Source: Lactuca virosa (taxonomy: Eukaryota; Streptophyta; Magnoliopsida; Asterales; Asteraceae). Taken from it: a stretch of DNA of 64,000 nt. The stretch covers positions 4,422,055 through 4,486,054 of the forward strand of contig CAKMRJ010004445.1 in assembly GCA_928212115.1 (NCBI GenBank), given 5' to 3'. How positions within the stretch are numbered: the first letter of the stretch is position 1; every line of letters starts with the position of its first letter. The position numbers were made by a program, and so were the translations under genes. Positions 22,903 through 34,700 of the stretch are shown here, piece after piece. The notes under the pieces were generated by a model. That model had not been told where the DNA came from, ran no database searches, and saw nothing but the letters and a program-made list of their open reading frames with translations.

Positions 22903-23347
22903 AAGGAATCTATGGGTCTTTCTAGGGTACATTACCACATAACATAGGAGCATTCATTTCACACTTAATAAAGAAAATATTGGATTTTCTGGAAACATAC
23001 TCTGTCGCTTTTACAAGGAAAACGGTTTCTTCCTCAAACAAAACTCTTATGAACTCACCAACTTAATTGTTGACACTTTTCAAAACTACTTGTATTCTCA
23101 GGAAATCAGTGAAACAGGAAACCAACAGCATTTTGAGGATGGGGCGTTAAATCGTCAAACAGTTCATTTTGTCATCATAATGTAATTGATTTTGAAACAT
23201 GTAAACAAATACTATGATGTAACCTTTTCAATTATATTTATGATGGTTGTATTTACTTTGAGCACTATTATACTCGTTGTTGTGATACTATACATGAAGT
23301 CCTCCACCGCCGGACGTTTCCGCCATCCTTGGTTTGGGGGTGTGACA

Positions 23348-23824
23348 ATTGTCGAGATCTTCAATTCTCGTTTAGGTTGTGTCGGCTAAATATCGCTCGA
23401 TCTCTATTTCGAGTTTTTAGCTGTCTACCGCTACTCCGAAACTTAGAAAAATCATAACTTCCTCACACGAAGTCAGATTTGGACGTTGTTTTTATGTACG
23501 TTCACGGTTTAATGATATCCACAACATTCGTTTAGATACCTAAGGCTAAAAAGTATTTTATTGAAATTTCGCGTTTCACGCTTAACAGTGTTTTACCGGT
23601 TTGGCTGCGGATTTTCGATTTGTCATAACTTCTTTGTTATAACTCGGATTTGAGTGTTCTTTATATTTTTGAAAACCTTGACACGATAACTATCATTTTA
23701 TGTATCCCAATTGAGACTTTGAACATTTCATTTCTGACTCTATTTTTATTTATTTATCAATTCAAAATAGATTACAATACTTGACTTAGGTCATTACATT
23801 GACTTGAAATATCGGGTTGTCACA
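23348..23824 (-). mobile_element. Gypsy A LTR, outer end of a second copy
   Basis: This aligns with 542-936 and ends at 23824 with the LTR start (TGTGACAACCCGATA on the minus strand). It is probably the outer end of the gypsy A 5' LTR, truncated where the gag-only element's LTR ends. It keeps about 80 bp near 23670-23750 that the copy at 1-936 has lost. Confidence 0.85.
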
Positions 23825-23898
23825 ATATACTTCTAGGTATGTAAAAAAATTGTTTTAAGATCTTATTGTAGGTTTATGCTAGAAATTTGTAATGACCT
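23825..23898. other. Short unassigned spacer
   Basis: 74 bp between two LTR ends; probably the older target sequence. No feature seen. Confidence 0.5.
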
Positions 23899-24692
23899 TG
23901 TAACACCTGGTTTCTGGTCATTTATTACTTCAAGGTCATGGGCTAAAAGTCGATTGTGTGAAAGCTTTGGGCCTTAAGGAGGTAAAGTTTAGTCTTTTTT
24001 AGAAGTGATAATGATGGTTGTGAGATCTAACCCTTGAATTGTGTATTGGAAAGAAGGGTAGAAATGGAAAAGTCTTAGACCGGGTTTCTTGCATGAATAA
24101 CAGATTTTATTTCGAGAAGTTTTTAGTCCAAGATAACTAAATAGTTTTTATGGGGCTCTTTAATACCTTTCCGTGCATATAAAGATCACTAATATTAGAG
24201 TTGAAACGAAGAAGGTGTGGCGGTTTGAAATTGAGTTGAATGGTGAAGGAATGTAGTACGTTGGGTGTACACTAGGTACGCAGAGTGTAGTGGGATGAGC
24301 CTTTGGTTAGTTACGCTGGACGTACATGATCAGGACCCAAACCCTAAATATGAAGTTTTGAGCCCTATTTAAGCATCTTAAATCCTCTATACCTCTTCCA
24401 TTCTCAGCCTCCATCTCTCCAAGCGTCCTATTTGAAATCTTAACCCTAGTTTGAGCCTTGTGAGCTAAAAAGCGTGTTTTTTGGGTGCCTTTGAAGGAAG
24501 AAGAATGTGGTGATAGTGCTTGAAATCTTGAATCAACTTTGAATCTAGAATTTCTCCTCCCTTATTCATCTCCAAAAGTGGATTATAGGAGAAAGCAGTG
24601 AAAAAAGAGGAGCACGTCGCAGTGTATCCAGATTTTTCGATTAAGGTGAGTTCTCCTCGCTGTACCCGTGGGTCGAAGGCACCAATGCCAGC
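23899..24692 (+). mobile_element. LTR D, gypsy type, 3' end cut off
   Basis: It begins TGTAACACCTGG. It has a TATA-like CTATTTAAG at 24365-24373 preceded by motif A palindromes, and after a GGTGAGTTCTCC segment it is interrupted at 24692 by LTR E in the other orientation. The remainder is not seen in the window. Confidence 0.7.
24256..24325. repeat. Motif A palindromes in LTR D
   Basis: GTACGTTGGGTGTAC (24256-24270), GTACGCAGAGTGTAG (24276-24290) and TTACGCTGGACGTAC (24311-24325) are decayed forms of GTACGC-N3-GCGTAC. They lie 40-110 bp upstream of the TATA-like box. Confidence 0.7.
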
Positions 24693-25580
24693 TGTAACAT
24701 CTTAAAAATAAAAAAAATAAACGTTTTTAAAAACAACTCATCATCATAAAATGGTTACAAAATCATTGTTTCCAAATTGTTCATCAATATGAGAGTATCC
24801 CAAAATCTTAAAACCATAGCAGAGGATGCGTACGGTCACCCCTTCGCCTTCTGCGATCATCAGAAGTACCTAAAACCATAACCAAAAACTGTAAGTCAAT
24901 GCTTAGTGAGTTCCCCTAAAGTACCACCATATACAATATATCAAACAAACAGATAACGGGTCCCCAACCTTCCTGGTTGGATTACCCCTGGTCCACAACC
25001 TTACGGTTGGAATGCCCGACCCAGAACCTTATTGTTGGAATGCCCAATACATAATGGGTCTACGACTTTACGGGTTGGAATGCCTCGGTCTGTTCACTTA
25101 CAACACAAAGCAGTATAGTCTCAACGCCACCATACCATGTCGACATGCATATAATGAAATAACATATATCTAAAAACAGATAAACATATAAACAGTTAAC
25201 AGACTGGCAGGCATATCTACAATTACCACTGCATGCTAACATCCTATATACCAGGATACCGATCTAACCAGTTCTACATCATAACTAGCTTACTATCATA
25301 TAACATAATATCCAATCCATTGGGTCGGCCTTGGTGCCTTCCACCCATAAGTACAATGATGAAGACTCACCTCTGAGTCTGGACAAAAGTTGGTGCCTCC
25401 CGATTCAGAGTCTCAGCTCTAATAGTCACCTATCCAACCAAATGACCAATTTTTAAACAAAATCCAAAATACCCAAAATACCCTTAAGTCAAATTGGATC
25501 AAACATGGTCAAAGTTAAAGTCAAACTGGTCAGAACCAACAAGTCAATCGAGTCAACTCAACCGAGTCAACTCAGGGTGC

Positions 25581-25690
25581 CTACGCGGGGCGTACTCTAG
25601 AAGTACGTGGGGTGTACTCGAGCATTGACCACCGTCGGGGAGGTTGACCACGTACGCGCTGCGTAGTCAGGTTACACATGGCGTACACCC
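25581..25690. repeat. Motif A palindromes, leader part of LTR E
   Basis: CTACGCGGGGCGTAC (25581-25595), GTACGTGGGGTGTAC (25603-25617), GTACGCGCTGCGTAG (25652-25666) and a weak fourth copy. These lie downstream of the TATA-like box on the minus strand. Confidence 0.75.
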
Positions 25691-26303
25691 AGTCTTCCTA
25701 AAAACACATTAAGAGCTTAATATGTTAAGCTTTCACATCCAACTTCAAGATCCAAGGCTAAAATACCAAAGAGAGTCATAAAGTTTCCAACTTTATGACT
25801 TTGCATGTCCATTAAGTTCCCAAAATACAACATCTTAATGCATTAAGACCTTCTAGAGAATGTATGGAGCATAAGTAACCATCCAAACCACATTTTTATG
25901 ACGTAAGACCCTTCCTAAGGTCTAAAAGGACGACTTAATGGGTCAAGAACATGTCATGCTCAAGAATCACCATTTTGGGACCAAAAAGTGTCTTAAAAGT
26001 TCAAAATTCTAGATCTACAAGATGGAGTGATCAAGATGCAAGTTTTTTACCTTCTGGAGCTTGCTAGCAAGAAAGAAACCTCAGATCCAAAGTGCTTCCC
26101 AAACTCCAAGCTCTCCACACCACTCTCTTCTTCTTCAAGAACACTTCAAATCACTCCAAAGGCTCCAAAATGCCCTCTCTTTCACTTAGGGTTGCTTAGG
26201 GGTCGATTTCAAAGAGGAAGGCTGAATAAGAATGAGATGTGAGGCTATAATGAGGTTTAAATATGGATCAATACATAAAACTTAGGGTTTGAATGATCCT
26301 CAC

Positions 26304-26386
26304 GTACGCCCTGCGTACGAGGTGTACACCCATCATACTAAGGCGCGCACTAGTACGCTCAACGTACACACGTACACTCAGCGTAC
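26304..26386. repeat. Motif A palindromes, promoter part of LTR E
   Basis: GTACGCCCTGCGTAC (26304-26318) is perfect. GTACGCTCAACGTAC (26353-26367) and GTACACTCAGCGTAC (26372-26386) are near-perfect. All lie 40-130 bp upstream of the TATA-like box in the minus direction. Confidence 0.8.
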
Positions 26387-26536
26387 TCCCCGAAGACCGA
26401 AATTACCAAAATGCCACTAAGGTCCCTTTTTGCACTCCTCTCTTACTTAGGGACCAAAATGCAATATTTAATCATACAAAGGGTCAAAATTGAAAATACC
26501 TCATCATGGGGATGTTATAATTCTCCCCCACTTGAA

Positions 26537-27227
26537 TTAAACTTCTTCCTCAAATTCGACCGTCGCGAACAACTCAGGATAATGCTCCCGCATCTCGGCC
26601 TCCAGCTCCGAAGTCCACTCGGAGCCCTTCCGATGTTGCCACTAAACTTTTACCAAAGGTATCACCTTGTTGCGCGGGATCTTCATCTTCCTCTCCAAAA
26701 TCAATACCAACCTCTCGACATAATTGAAGCACTGTCGACCTAAATATCATCTAAAGAAACCATTGACACACCATCAATCACACACTTTTGCAATTGAGAG
26801 ACATGGAAAGTGTTGTGGATCTGACTGAGCTCACTCGGCAAATCCAATCGGTAGGCCACCCTGCCTACCCTGGCGATCACACAGAAAGGTCCAATATATC
26901 GGGGACCCAATTCCCTTCTTCCTGAAGCGTATCACACCCTTCCAAGGTGAGACCTTTAGTAATACCATATCGCCAACCTGAAATTTCAACTCAGATCGAC
27001 GTCGATCGACATAACTCTTCTGACGACTCTAAGCTGTCTGCAGTCTCTGCCTGATCTTTTGCATAAGCTCCATGGTCTGAAGGACTACTTCGGTCCTTCC
27101 CATAACCCTATGACCAACCTCTCCTCAACATTCCGGGGTACAAAACTTCCGTCCATACAAGAGCTCAAAAGGCGGGGCACCAATGTTGGAGTGATAGTTG
27201 TTATAGGAGAACTCCGCCAAAGGTAGG
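26537..27227 (-). pseudogene. Ty3-E integrase, C-terminal part
   Basis: Read on the minus strand, this gives the end of a Ty3/gypsy integrase: a LAEFSYNNNYHS segment, FELLYGRK, a QVGDMVLLKVSPWKGV segment and a C-terminal tail ending PELFATVEFEEEV before a stop at 26537-26539. At least one frameshift (near 26910) and several stops break it. The 5' part of the gene is cut at 27227 by the Tat-like LTR. Sequence from the same domain, about 100 codons further upstream, appears at 37429 onward, so these are probably two pieces of one element. Confidence 0.8.
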
Positions 27228-27232
27228 TGATA

Positions 27233-27297
<65 letters not shown>

Positions 27298-28704
27298 CAT
27301 CATATCTTAATATTTTTAGCTATATTTATGCTCATTATAGAACAAAAGGTACTTATTATGTTTAATATTTGTTATGTAGTGTAAAAGACATGCTCGGAAG
27401 CAATATGGAAGTTGGAAGCAGGAAAATGTGAACTTAAGAAAGAAGAAGATACATAAAGGATGTTGCTGGACAGCTTGACCCCTCGTCGGTATTTTGATCA
27501 TATCTCATGACTCGTAACTCCGATTAAGGTGATTCATAATGTTCTGAAAACTAGACACAATTTCGGACGACTTTTATATTTTAAGAAAAGTCGGATTTCC
27601 AACCACTACGACGTGGTGATCCCACCACAAAGTAATGAATGGAATCTTCACGATTCTTGATGTTGACTTGGAGAATACGAGATAAACACGAGGACCACAA
27701 CGTGGTGTCATTACCACGACATGGTGGCCAGATTTTAGGAAAGTATATATATCCGAACATAGGTTCGAATTGAGAGACTTGGAGGTGACTTTCTTAAGAA
27801 TTATTACAAGTTTTGATGAGATCTAGAAGAAAACATCATCAATTCGTTCGGTTTGATCATGTTTAGCTTTATTCGTATTGAGTTTTTGTGTTTGATTACT
27901 TCCATGAGTAGCTAATTTAGTAGACTTTCGTTTAGGTAGATGAAACCTAAAACTATTAGTTAGTTTCTTACTTTATGGATTATATGAAATTGGTTTATGC
28001 ATGTGTTTGTTTATCATTACCTAGCATGTTAAAGTTTGTAACTTTGTTATTTAAATTCAGGTTTAGTGTAGCTTAGTTACCATTAAATTACATGAACTTG
28101 ATTACCTAGTGATTTTGTGACCATTAAGTTGCTAGAGCTAGGATCGATCAAATCTTAGATAAGTACTAAAAGTAACAAATTTAGCTGTGTTGGAGAACAT
28201 AGTTGTGACCATAATTGTGTTTGCTTAGATTAATCTTACATAGCCCAATTATAATTAATAACTAATTATGTGTTTGCTTGTGTATGACCATACAAGGTAG
28301 TTCATGAATTGGTGAAAATATTAGTAAATTTGGACTTGAATTGCTAATTACATAATAATTGGTAACCAAATTTAATAATCCATAATTAGTAACTAACCAT
28401 AGGAAAAGGTGGATACGAAAATAAACGAAAGCGTTTTTAATATATTGATTACAATCGTTTTTAGTTGAGTGCTTAAGTTTTTCTGAACTTGCGAAATCAG
28501 ATAAAACCGTTTAAACCTTTGCTTAGATTTTTAGGTTAATTTAGTAGCAAATAGATTAATTAATTAAAACTGTTCCTTGTGATCGACACCCGACTTACCA
28601 ATGCTATACTATAATCTGACTAGATACACTGCCTAGGTGCATTTTAGCTAGTTAAGTTCGTTAGGTTATAAATTTAAAAGTAGTAGGTACTTTTGTGCAC
28701 ATCA
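27228..28704 (+). repeat. Tat-like element 5' LTR
   Basis: Starts TGATATGTGCATATATA and ends GCACATCA. It contains a TA microsatellite (27239-27294), motif C palindromes (27602-27725) and a TATATATAT box at 27744-27752. The segment 27228-27458 matches the truncated 3' LTR. Confidence 0.8.
27602..27725. repeat. Motif C palindromes CCAC-N3-GTGG
   Basis: ACCACTACGACGTGGT (27602-27617), ACCAC-AAC-GTGGT (27694-27706, perfect) and ACCACGACATGGT (27713-27725). They lie 20-140 bp upstream of the TATA-like box. Weaker CACGACGTGAG-type copies occur in the interior at about 28850-28880, 29210 and 29915-30010. The same palindrome is in the copia 3 leader. Confidence 0.75.
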
Positions 28705-28710
28705 AGTTTT

Positions 28711-28729
28711 TGGTGTCGTTGCCAGGGAA
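28711..28729 (+). other. Primer binding region of Tat-like element
   Basis: TGGTGTCGTTGCCAGGGAA follows the LTR end after six bases. Plant Tat/Athila elements have a similar TGGCGCCGTTGCCGGGGAA segment at this place. Confidence 0.7.
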
Positions 28730-28922
28730 CGACTATCATAGTTTTTAATTTAATTGCTTTAGGTTAATCGATCCTTTTTGTGGAGTAAAAACCACAAAAA
28801 GTTAGTTTTCTGCAAAAATTTATTTTTCTGATTTTACTGTTATCACGACGTGAGATTCCCCTCTCACGACATGAGTTTAGTAGTTTCCAGTTTTTATTTA
28901 TTTTGTTTTAAGTTTGTTTTTT

Positions 28923-29477
28923 ATGTATTTTCCAAATCTCGATGCTTTTGACGCTTTTTTTGAGGTAGTGGAACAAGAATTAGAACGATAAAATGATGGT
29001 TATGACTCAGACGAAGATTTGAAGACGTTTGGAAGATGGTTAGACTACGTCTTGCCAGACGAACCAGAACAAGCCGAGATACAGGAGCTAGAGATAAAAG
29101 ATGAGAAATTTCGTCCAGAAAGAAATTTGGAGGAGTTGGAAAGATTGCCAGCAGAATGCTAGGACGGAGAACAAAAACAACCAGACTTTCAAGAACAACG
29201 TCATGATATGATAATTTTCACGACGCGAGCTCCTGATAGTTTGGTTTGTGTTTCAACGCATGAGGTGACGGTCCCATCTTTGAAGAAGGTTCTGAAGAAC
29301 GATCCTTTTCTGACAAGCGACCAACCGGTCTCCACCATTTTTAATTTTCTGGGACTAAATAAATGCTCGCTCGTTTGGCCAAAAATTGAAATGAGAGGTC
29401 AAATTTTACAAGATGGTATGAAGAGAGTATTCGATGAAATGGATGGATTATTAACGAGTGAATTGACAGTTTATTAA
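28923..29477 (+). pseudogene. Unrecognised acidic protein of Tat-like element
   Basis: One frame of 185 codons from an ATG at 28923 to a stop at 29475-29477, broken by TAA at 28989-28991 and TAG at 29160-29162. It begins MYFPNLDAFDAFFEVVEQ. The first two thirds are rich in Glu and Asp (EPEQAEIQELEIKDEKF), and the last third is more neutral (STIFNFLGLNKCSLVWPKIE). I see no zinc knuckle, protease or membrane segment, and I do not recognise the family. It occupies the position where gag would be expected. It could be a Gag remnant or a captured gene. Confidence 0.5.
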
Positions 29478-31244
29478 GTTGGGAGTCCAGCTCAAGACTC
29501 ACACAAAAAAAGCGCTTATCGGCAGGCAACCCGATGTTTGAGGAATTTATATCCTTTTATTTTAGTTTTTAGTTTTTATTTTTTTAGTTTATTTTTGGTG
29601 TGTTTTTATTTTATTTTTAAAGACATGTAACCGGATGGTAGATGTTTGTTCTCTTGTTACAACCAATGGTTTGTTTTGTTCGCAGAATTATTAGAATGTC
29701 GAGAAAAAGAAGTCGTGAGCATTAGAGATAAGAATCGAAGCCCATAAATTTTTATAAGCGTGGGGTGAATTTCGTGTGCGAAAAGAGATTAGAGAAAGAG
29801 AGGGTCCAGAAAAATAGAGGTTTTAGAAGAGTCTTAATCCGTTAAGAAGTTCAATTGCATTTCACTTGAATAGAATAATTATTGCACATCTGCAATCAGT
29901 GAAGACCCAATCCTCACGACATAAGCCTTTATGCCTCATGTCGTGAGCTCGATGCCATCAAGATTCAGAAATCGATTAAGTTCGACACCACGTCGTGCCC
30001 ATTCTTACCACGTTGAGAGCAGTAAAAATGGCGTTGTTATTCTACTCTTTCAACTTTACAATGTGGCGTATGCTTTCCCATATTGAGATGCTATGCTTTG
30101 AAGATCTTATGCACCACACTTTTTTGAAGATGCAAGTTTTTGATTCATATTTTGCCGGCACATTCACACATATCGATGAAGTCCAAGTTCCAGTCACTTA
30201 ATCAAGATGTTCAAGTTTTCCACACACTTTCAGAATCAATCTCACTACTACTACTACCCCAGGGGAGTATTTTCCTTTTTTCTCCCTTTTCTTGCTTTTA
30301 AATTATTTTATACATACAATGAGGGCATTGTATGTCATAAGTGTGGTGTAGGGGGTCGAAAAAGTAAATTGCTAGAAAAAATTAAAATTTTGAAAATTTT
30401 AGAAATAGATTTGAAATAATAATCTAAAATTAAATCTAGTAATAGTTTGAACTTAAATTGCTAGTGTTATGTGGGATGATCTCATGAGAGCTCAAATGTT
30501 TACCCGAGCCAATATATGTTATAGTGTATTTGTGGCTTCCCATTTCCTAGTGAAAAGTCATGAGGTATGAAAAGTAATCTGGTAGTTTATATGGCATAAT
30601 ATGTTTTGTAGCCTAAACCTGAAATCTATCCAGGAGAGCTTATGTAGTCATTGCACTTAGACTAATACATTTGACCAATAAGGGTTGAAGTTAAGCTCCC
30701 TTGCTTAAGCATGTAGAAATTAATCAGCGAAAAAAATGAGTTATATATGAAAAAAAGAGAAATTACTAAAAAGTTGTAAGAATTTTGGAGCTATCAAAGT
30801 ATGAAGATCAAAAGATCAAAATTTTTGATGAATCAAAAGTGAAGATACCAAAAATCAAACAAAAGGTGGTGAATTCAAAGAAATCAAAGATCAAATATCA
30901 AAGAAAGTGAAAAATTCCAAGAGCTCCATTGTGGTATCAAAGTTGTAATCTTTTTTCTAGATTATGTATGCTTTGGTAGCTTAACTAAAAATACCTTGAG
31001 GTTAAGAATGATTTCTAAGGATGAATTTGGAGGGTTGCAAAAATAAGTGTCGTATAAACTAAGGGTGAATGTTCATAAGGATTGTGAGTATTTAGGATTG
31101 GGAAGTTTTAGAAATTATAGACACAAATACATGCATTGCGGTCTTGGGATAATGGGTGGGTTTAAAATGGATTGGTTTATGCGATATTGGTAAGTTAAAA
31201 ATCAGTTTGCTTGAGGGCAAGCAAAGGTTAAGTGTTGAGTATTT
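29478..31244 (+). other. Tat-like interior, noncoding
   Basis: About 1.8 kb of AT-rich sequence with only short frames. It includes CACGACRTGAG-type words near 29915-30010, A-rich repeats of AATCAAA at 30790-30900, and the purine-rich GAGGGCAAGCAAAGGTTAAG near the 3' LTR. Confidence 0.6.
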
Positions 31245-31249
31245 TGATA

Positions 31250-31326
<77 letters not shown>

Positions 31327-31335
31327 ATATATATG

Positions 31336-31427
<92 letters not shown>

Positions 31428-31591
31428 TTACATCATATCTTAATATTTTTAGCTATATTTATGCTTATTATAGAACAAAATGTACTTATTATGTTTAATA
31501 TTTGTTATGTAGTGTAAAAGACATGCTCGAAAGCAATATGGAAGCTGTAAGTAGGAAAATGTGAGCTTAAGTAAGAAGAAGATACATAAAG
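31245..31591 (+). repeat. Tat-like element 3' LTR, truncated
   Basis: Begins TGATATGTGC and carries a long TA/TG microsatellite (31255-31429). It matches 27295-27458 to the word GATACATAAAG, then changes to copia 2 leader sequence. Confidence 0.85.
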
Positions 31592-31630
31592 TCGTTTTAC
31601 CGTTAGTAGGCCTCATTCACCTACCTTTCA

Positions 31631-31681
31631 AATATGTTATAGCTTGGATTACAACATCCCTCTTTTGAGTTATAATATATT
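31631..31681 (+). other. Type II conserved-loop hairpin, copy 4
   Basis: The stem AATATGTTATAGCTT (31631-31645) with GAGTTATAATATATT (31667-31681) pairs at all 15 positions, three of them G-U. The loop has ATTACAACATCCC, two changes from the consensus. Confidence 0.75.
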
Positions 31682-31770
31682 GTGATTGGATCCTAGCCTT
31701 AATATTACATTTGGGTGTTTTATTAAGGACTTTCTCTATATCTAAACTAAACTTGTTTTCTTCTTTTTAG

Positions 31771-34700
31771 ATGTCTACCAACAATGATGCTCCTGGCTCA
31801 TACCCTAATGGCTCCTTCTTTCTCATGAACCTTTGTGGGAGAGTCATCTTTGATGGATCCAACTTCACTGACTGGATCAGAAACATCAGGATGGTCACTC
31901 GATACGAGAACAAGGAAGATGTTCTCGACAAGGAGCTTAAGGTACCTGAGCCAACTGCTACTCCTGAGGAGTTTGCTGAATATGAGGCACATGAAAGAGA
32001 CGCTACAAAAATGGCATGTATCATGATGGCCACTATGATAGCCGAGCTCCAAAAGTCCTATGAGGACTACTATCCTTTTGAGATGCACCAGAATTTGATG
32101 GACCGCTACCATCAGAGTGCTCGTCAAGAGCGATATGAAATCATCTCCTCCATGATAACAACCTGAATGAAAGACGGTGAACCCATCACAAGCCACATGT
32201 AGAAAATGCAAAGGTATGTGGAACGTCTGATGAAGCTGAATGTGAACTTCCCAGAGGAGTTAGCAATAGATATCATTTTGCACTCCTTACCATCGTGTTA
32301 TGATCAATTACGCATGACATACCACATGAACAAAGAGGATGTTACACTTAGCAAACTTCAAGGACTCCTAAAGACCGCATAATCAAGTCTTAAAGGTAAG
32401 TCGGTTGTGACCACTCCTACTACTACTCCAAACTCAACACCTGTCTTGGCAATCGGGAAAGGTAGAGGGAAGAAGAGGAAGAAACCTTCGAAGGGTACCA
32501 AGGGTAAGACTCTTGATGGCTCCTCTTCTAGCGGAACCAAGAAAGGTTTCGTTACACCTTCTTCTGATCCCAAAGAGGCTGAATGCTTCTATTGCCATGA
32601 AAAGGCGCACTGGAAGCGTAACTGCCCAAAGTACCAGCAAGATTTGAAGGATGGGAAAGTGAAACCCAACCATGCAGGTATTTACACTATCTTATCTAAT
32701 ATCTATTCTAACTCTTGGGTCCTTGATACCGGTTGCGGTATTCATATTTGTTCTGAATTGCAGGGACTAAGAAGAAGTGAGAATGTGGAGCATGGAAAGA
32801 TAAAATTGATCATGGGAAATAGGAAAGTGTCACCTGTCACCAAGATTGGAGTTTATACTTTGTTGCTAAGTAATGGGTTTACTTTAGATTTGAATAAATG
32901 TTGTTATTCGCCAGAAATGGCGAGAAATGTTATTTCCTTTCATGCTTTGTACAAACAAGGTTTTACCTTTTCCTTTGATAATGAAATTGGTGGAATAAAT
33001 GCTTTCTTTAATAATGTGTTTTATTTTAAAGCATTACCTTGTGATGGTGTGTATGAAGCTGTGTCTGTTGTAGATAATTTAGGAAATAATGTGTTGTGTA
33101 TTGATTATACTAATGATAATAACATGGATAAAGCATCATTATGGCATTGTCGTCTTGGACATGTAAGCAAGAAATGCATAGGCCAACTCCAAAAGGATGG
33201 AGTTTTGGAATCATTTGACCTAAAGTCAGATGATAGTTGTGAATCATGCTTACTTGGAAAAATGACAAAGTCACCCTTCACAGGTTCATGTGCTAGGGGT
33301 GAAGGTTTGCTGGATCTAGTACACACGGATGTGTGTGGACCCTTCAAAACTGCCACAAGGGATGCTAAATGTTATTATGTGACTTTTACAGATGATTATA
33401 GTAGATATGGATATGTCTACTTAATCAAGCATAAGTCAAAGACTTTTGAAAGGCTTAAAGAGTTTAAACAGGAAGTCGAGAATCAATTGGGCAGGAACAT
33501 TAAGATGCTTCGATCCGATCGTGGTGGTGAGTATCTTAGTACTGAGTTCCTCGACTATCTAAGGGAATGTGGGGTTGTCTCACAATAGACACTTCCCAGG
33601 ACACCACAGTTGAATGGTGTAGCTGAGAGGCGTAATCGAACCTTGTTGGACATGGTTCGTTCCATGATGAGTCGAGCTACGCTACCAATCTCATTTTGGG
33701 GGTATGCCTTAGAGACTGCTGCCCATATCCTTAATCTGGTCCCTACAAAGAAGGTTGCCAAAACACCTCACGAGATGACGACTGGAAAAGTTCCTAGTCT
33801 AGCCCACATCAAGATTTGGGGTTGCGAGGCTTTCGTGAGACGTGAGACTCACGACAAGCTCGAACCTCGAAGTGAGAGGTGTATTTTCATCGGCTACCCA
33901 CAAAAATCCTTTGGTTACCTCTTCTACAGACCTAGTGAGAATGTGTTCTTTGTAGCGAGGAGGGCTGTCTTTAGAGAGAGACAATTCATAAGCCAAGGAA
34001 ATAGTGGAAGGCAAATTGACCTTGAAGAACTTCAAGAGTCAAGTGGTGAAGGAACCTCAAACCCTAGCAGTCAACTTGATGAGGAAACTCCTGTAGATTC
34101 AGTTATACCTCCAATTGTACCTCTGAGGCATTCCACAAGGGTTAGGAATGTACCTGAGCATTACTATGGTTTCCATATTACTACGGAAGGTGAAACACTT
34201 ATCAGTGATGGGACATTGGTAAGTCTGGATGAACCTAACAGCTATGCGGAAGCCATGGCAGGCCCCGAGTCTGCTAAATGGAAAGAGGCAATGGACAGCG
34301 AGATACAGTCCATGTATGACAATCAGGTCTGGAACTTGGTTGACAATGTACCAGGTCGTAAGACAGTTGGGTGCAAGTGGATCTTCAAGAAGAAGACCGA
34401 CATGGATGGTAATGTACACACTTATAAGGCACGACTGTTGCAAAGGGATTTTCTCAAACTCCAGGAGTTGATTATGATGAGACCTTTTCACCAGTAGCCA
34501 AGATTAAGTCTATTAGGGTATTGTTAGCCATTGCTGCATTTCATGACTATGAAATATGGCAAATGGATGTCAAAACTGCTTTCCTTAATGGTAAGTTGGC
34601 TGAGGATGTTTACACGAATCAGCCAGAGGGTTTTGTCAGCACAGAGTACCCTAATAGAGCGTGTAAGCTTGAGAAATCCATCTATGGATTAAAGCAAGCA

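Larger units (their letters stand above)
19713..23347 (+). mobile_element. Gag-only gypsy 3' LTR, 3.6 kb, uninterrupted
   Basis: It starts TGTGACAACCG after the polypurine tract and ends GGGGTGTGACA at 23347. It contains the three minisatellites (about 20040-20475, 20550-20850 and 22316-22676) and a type I hairpin. Because it lacks copia 1, it serves as the empty site that confirms the copia 1 boundaries. Confidence 0.9.
24693..26519 (-). mobile_element. Ty3-E 3' LTR
   Basis: 1827 bp. On the minus strand the LTR starts TATAACATC at 26519 (probably once TG) after a GTGGGGGAGA purine tract and the integrase end. It finishes GATGTTACA at 24693. A TATA-like TATTTAAAC lies at 26256-26264. Motif A palindromes lie both upstream of that box and in the downstream leader part. 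Confidence 0.8.
27228..31591 (+). mobile_element. Tat/Athila-like element, pol-less, 3' truncated
   Basis: It has a 1477-bp LTR (TGATATGTGC...CACATCA), a GTGTCGTTGCCAGGGAAC-type primer region and a 2.5-kb interior. A 3' LTR starts after GAGGGCAAGCAAAGGTTAAGTG, a boundary style typical of plant Tat/Athila gypsy elements. Only one reading frame of note is present and no pol. The 3' LTR stops after 347 bp, where copia 2 leader sequence begins. Confidence 0.75.

Noticed and set aside
31798..32211. Minus-strand frame opposite copia 2 gag
   Set aside because: Shadow of the coding strand; the plus strand carries Gag homology.
34099..34491. 130-codon minus-strand frame in copia 2, duplicated at 40365-40757
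   Set aside because: Opposite the RT region; no homology of its own.
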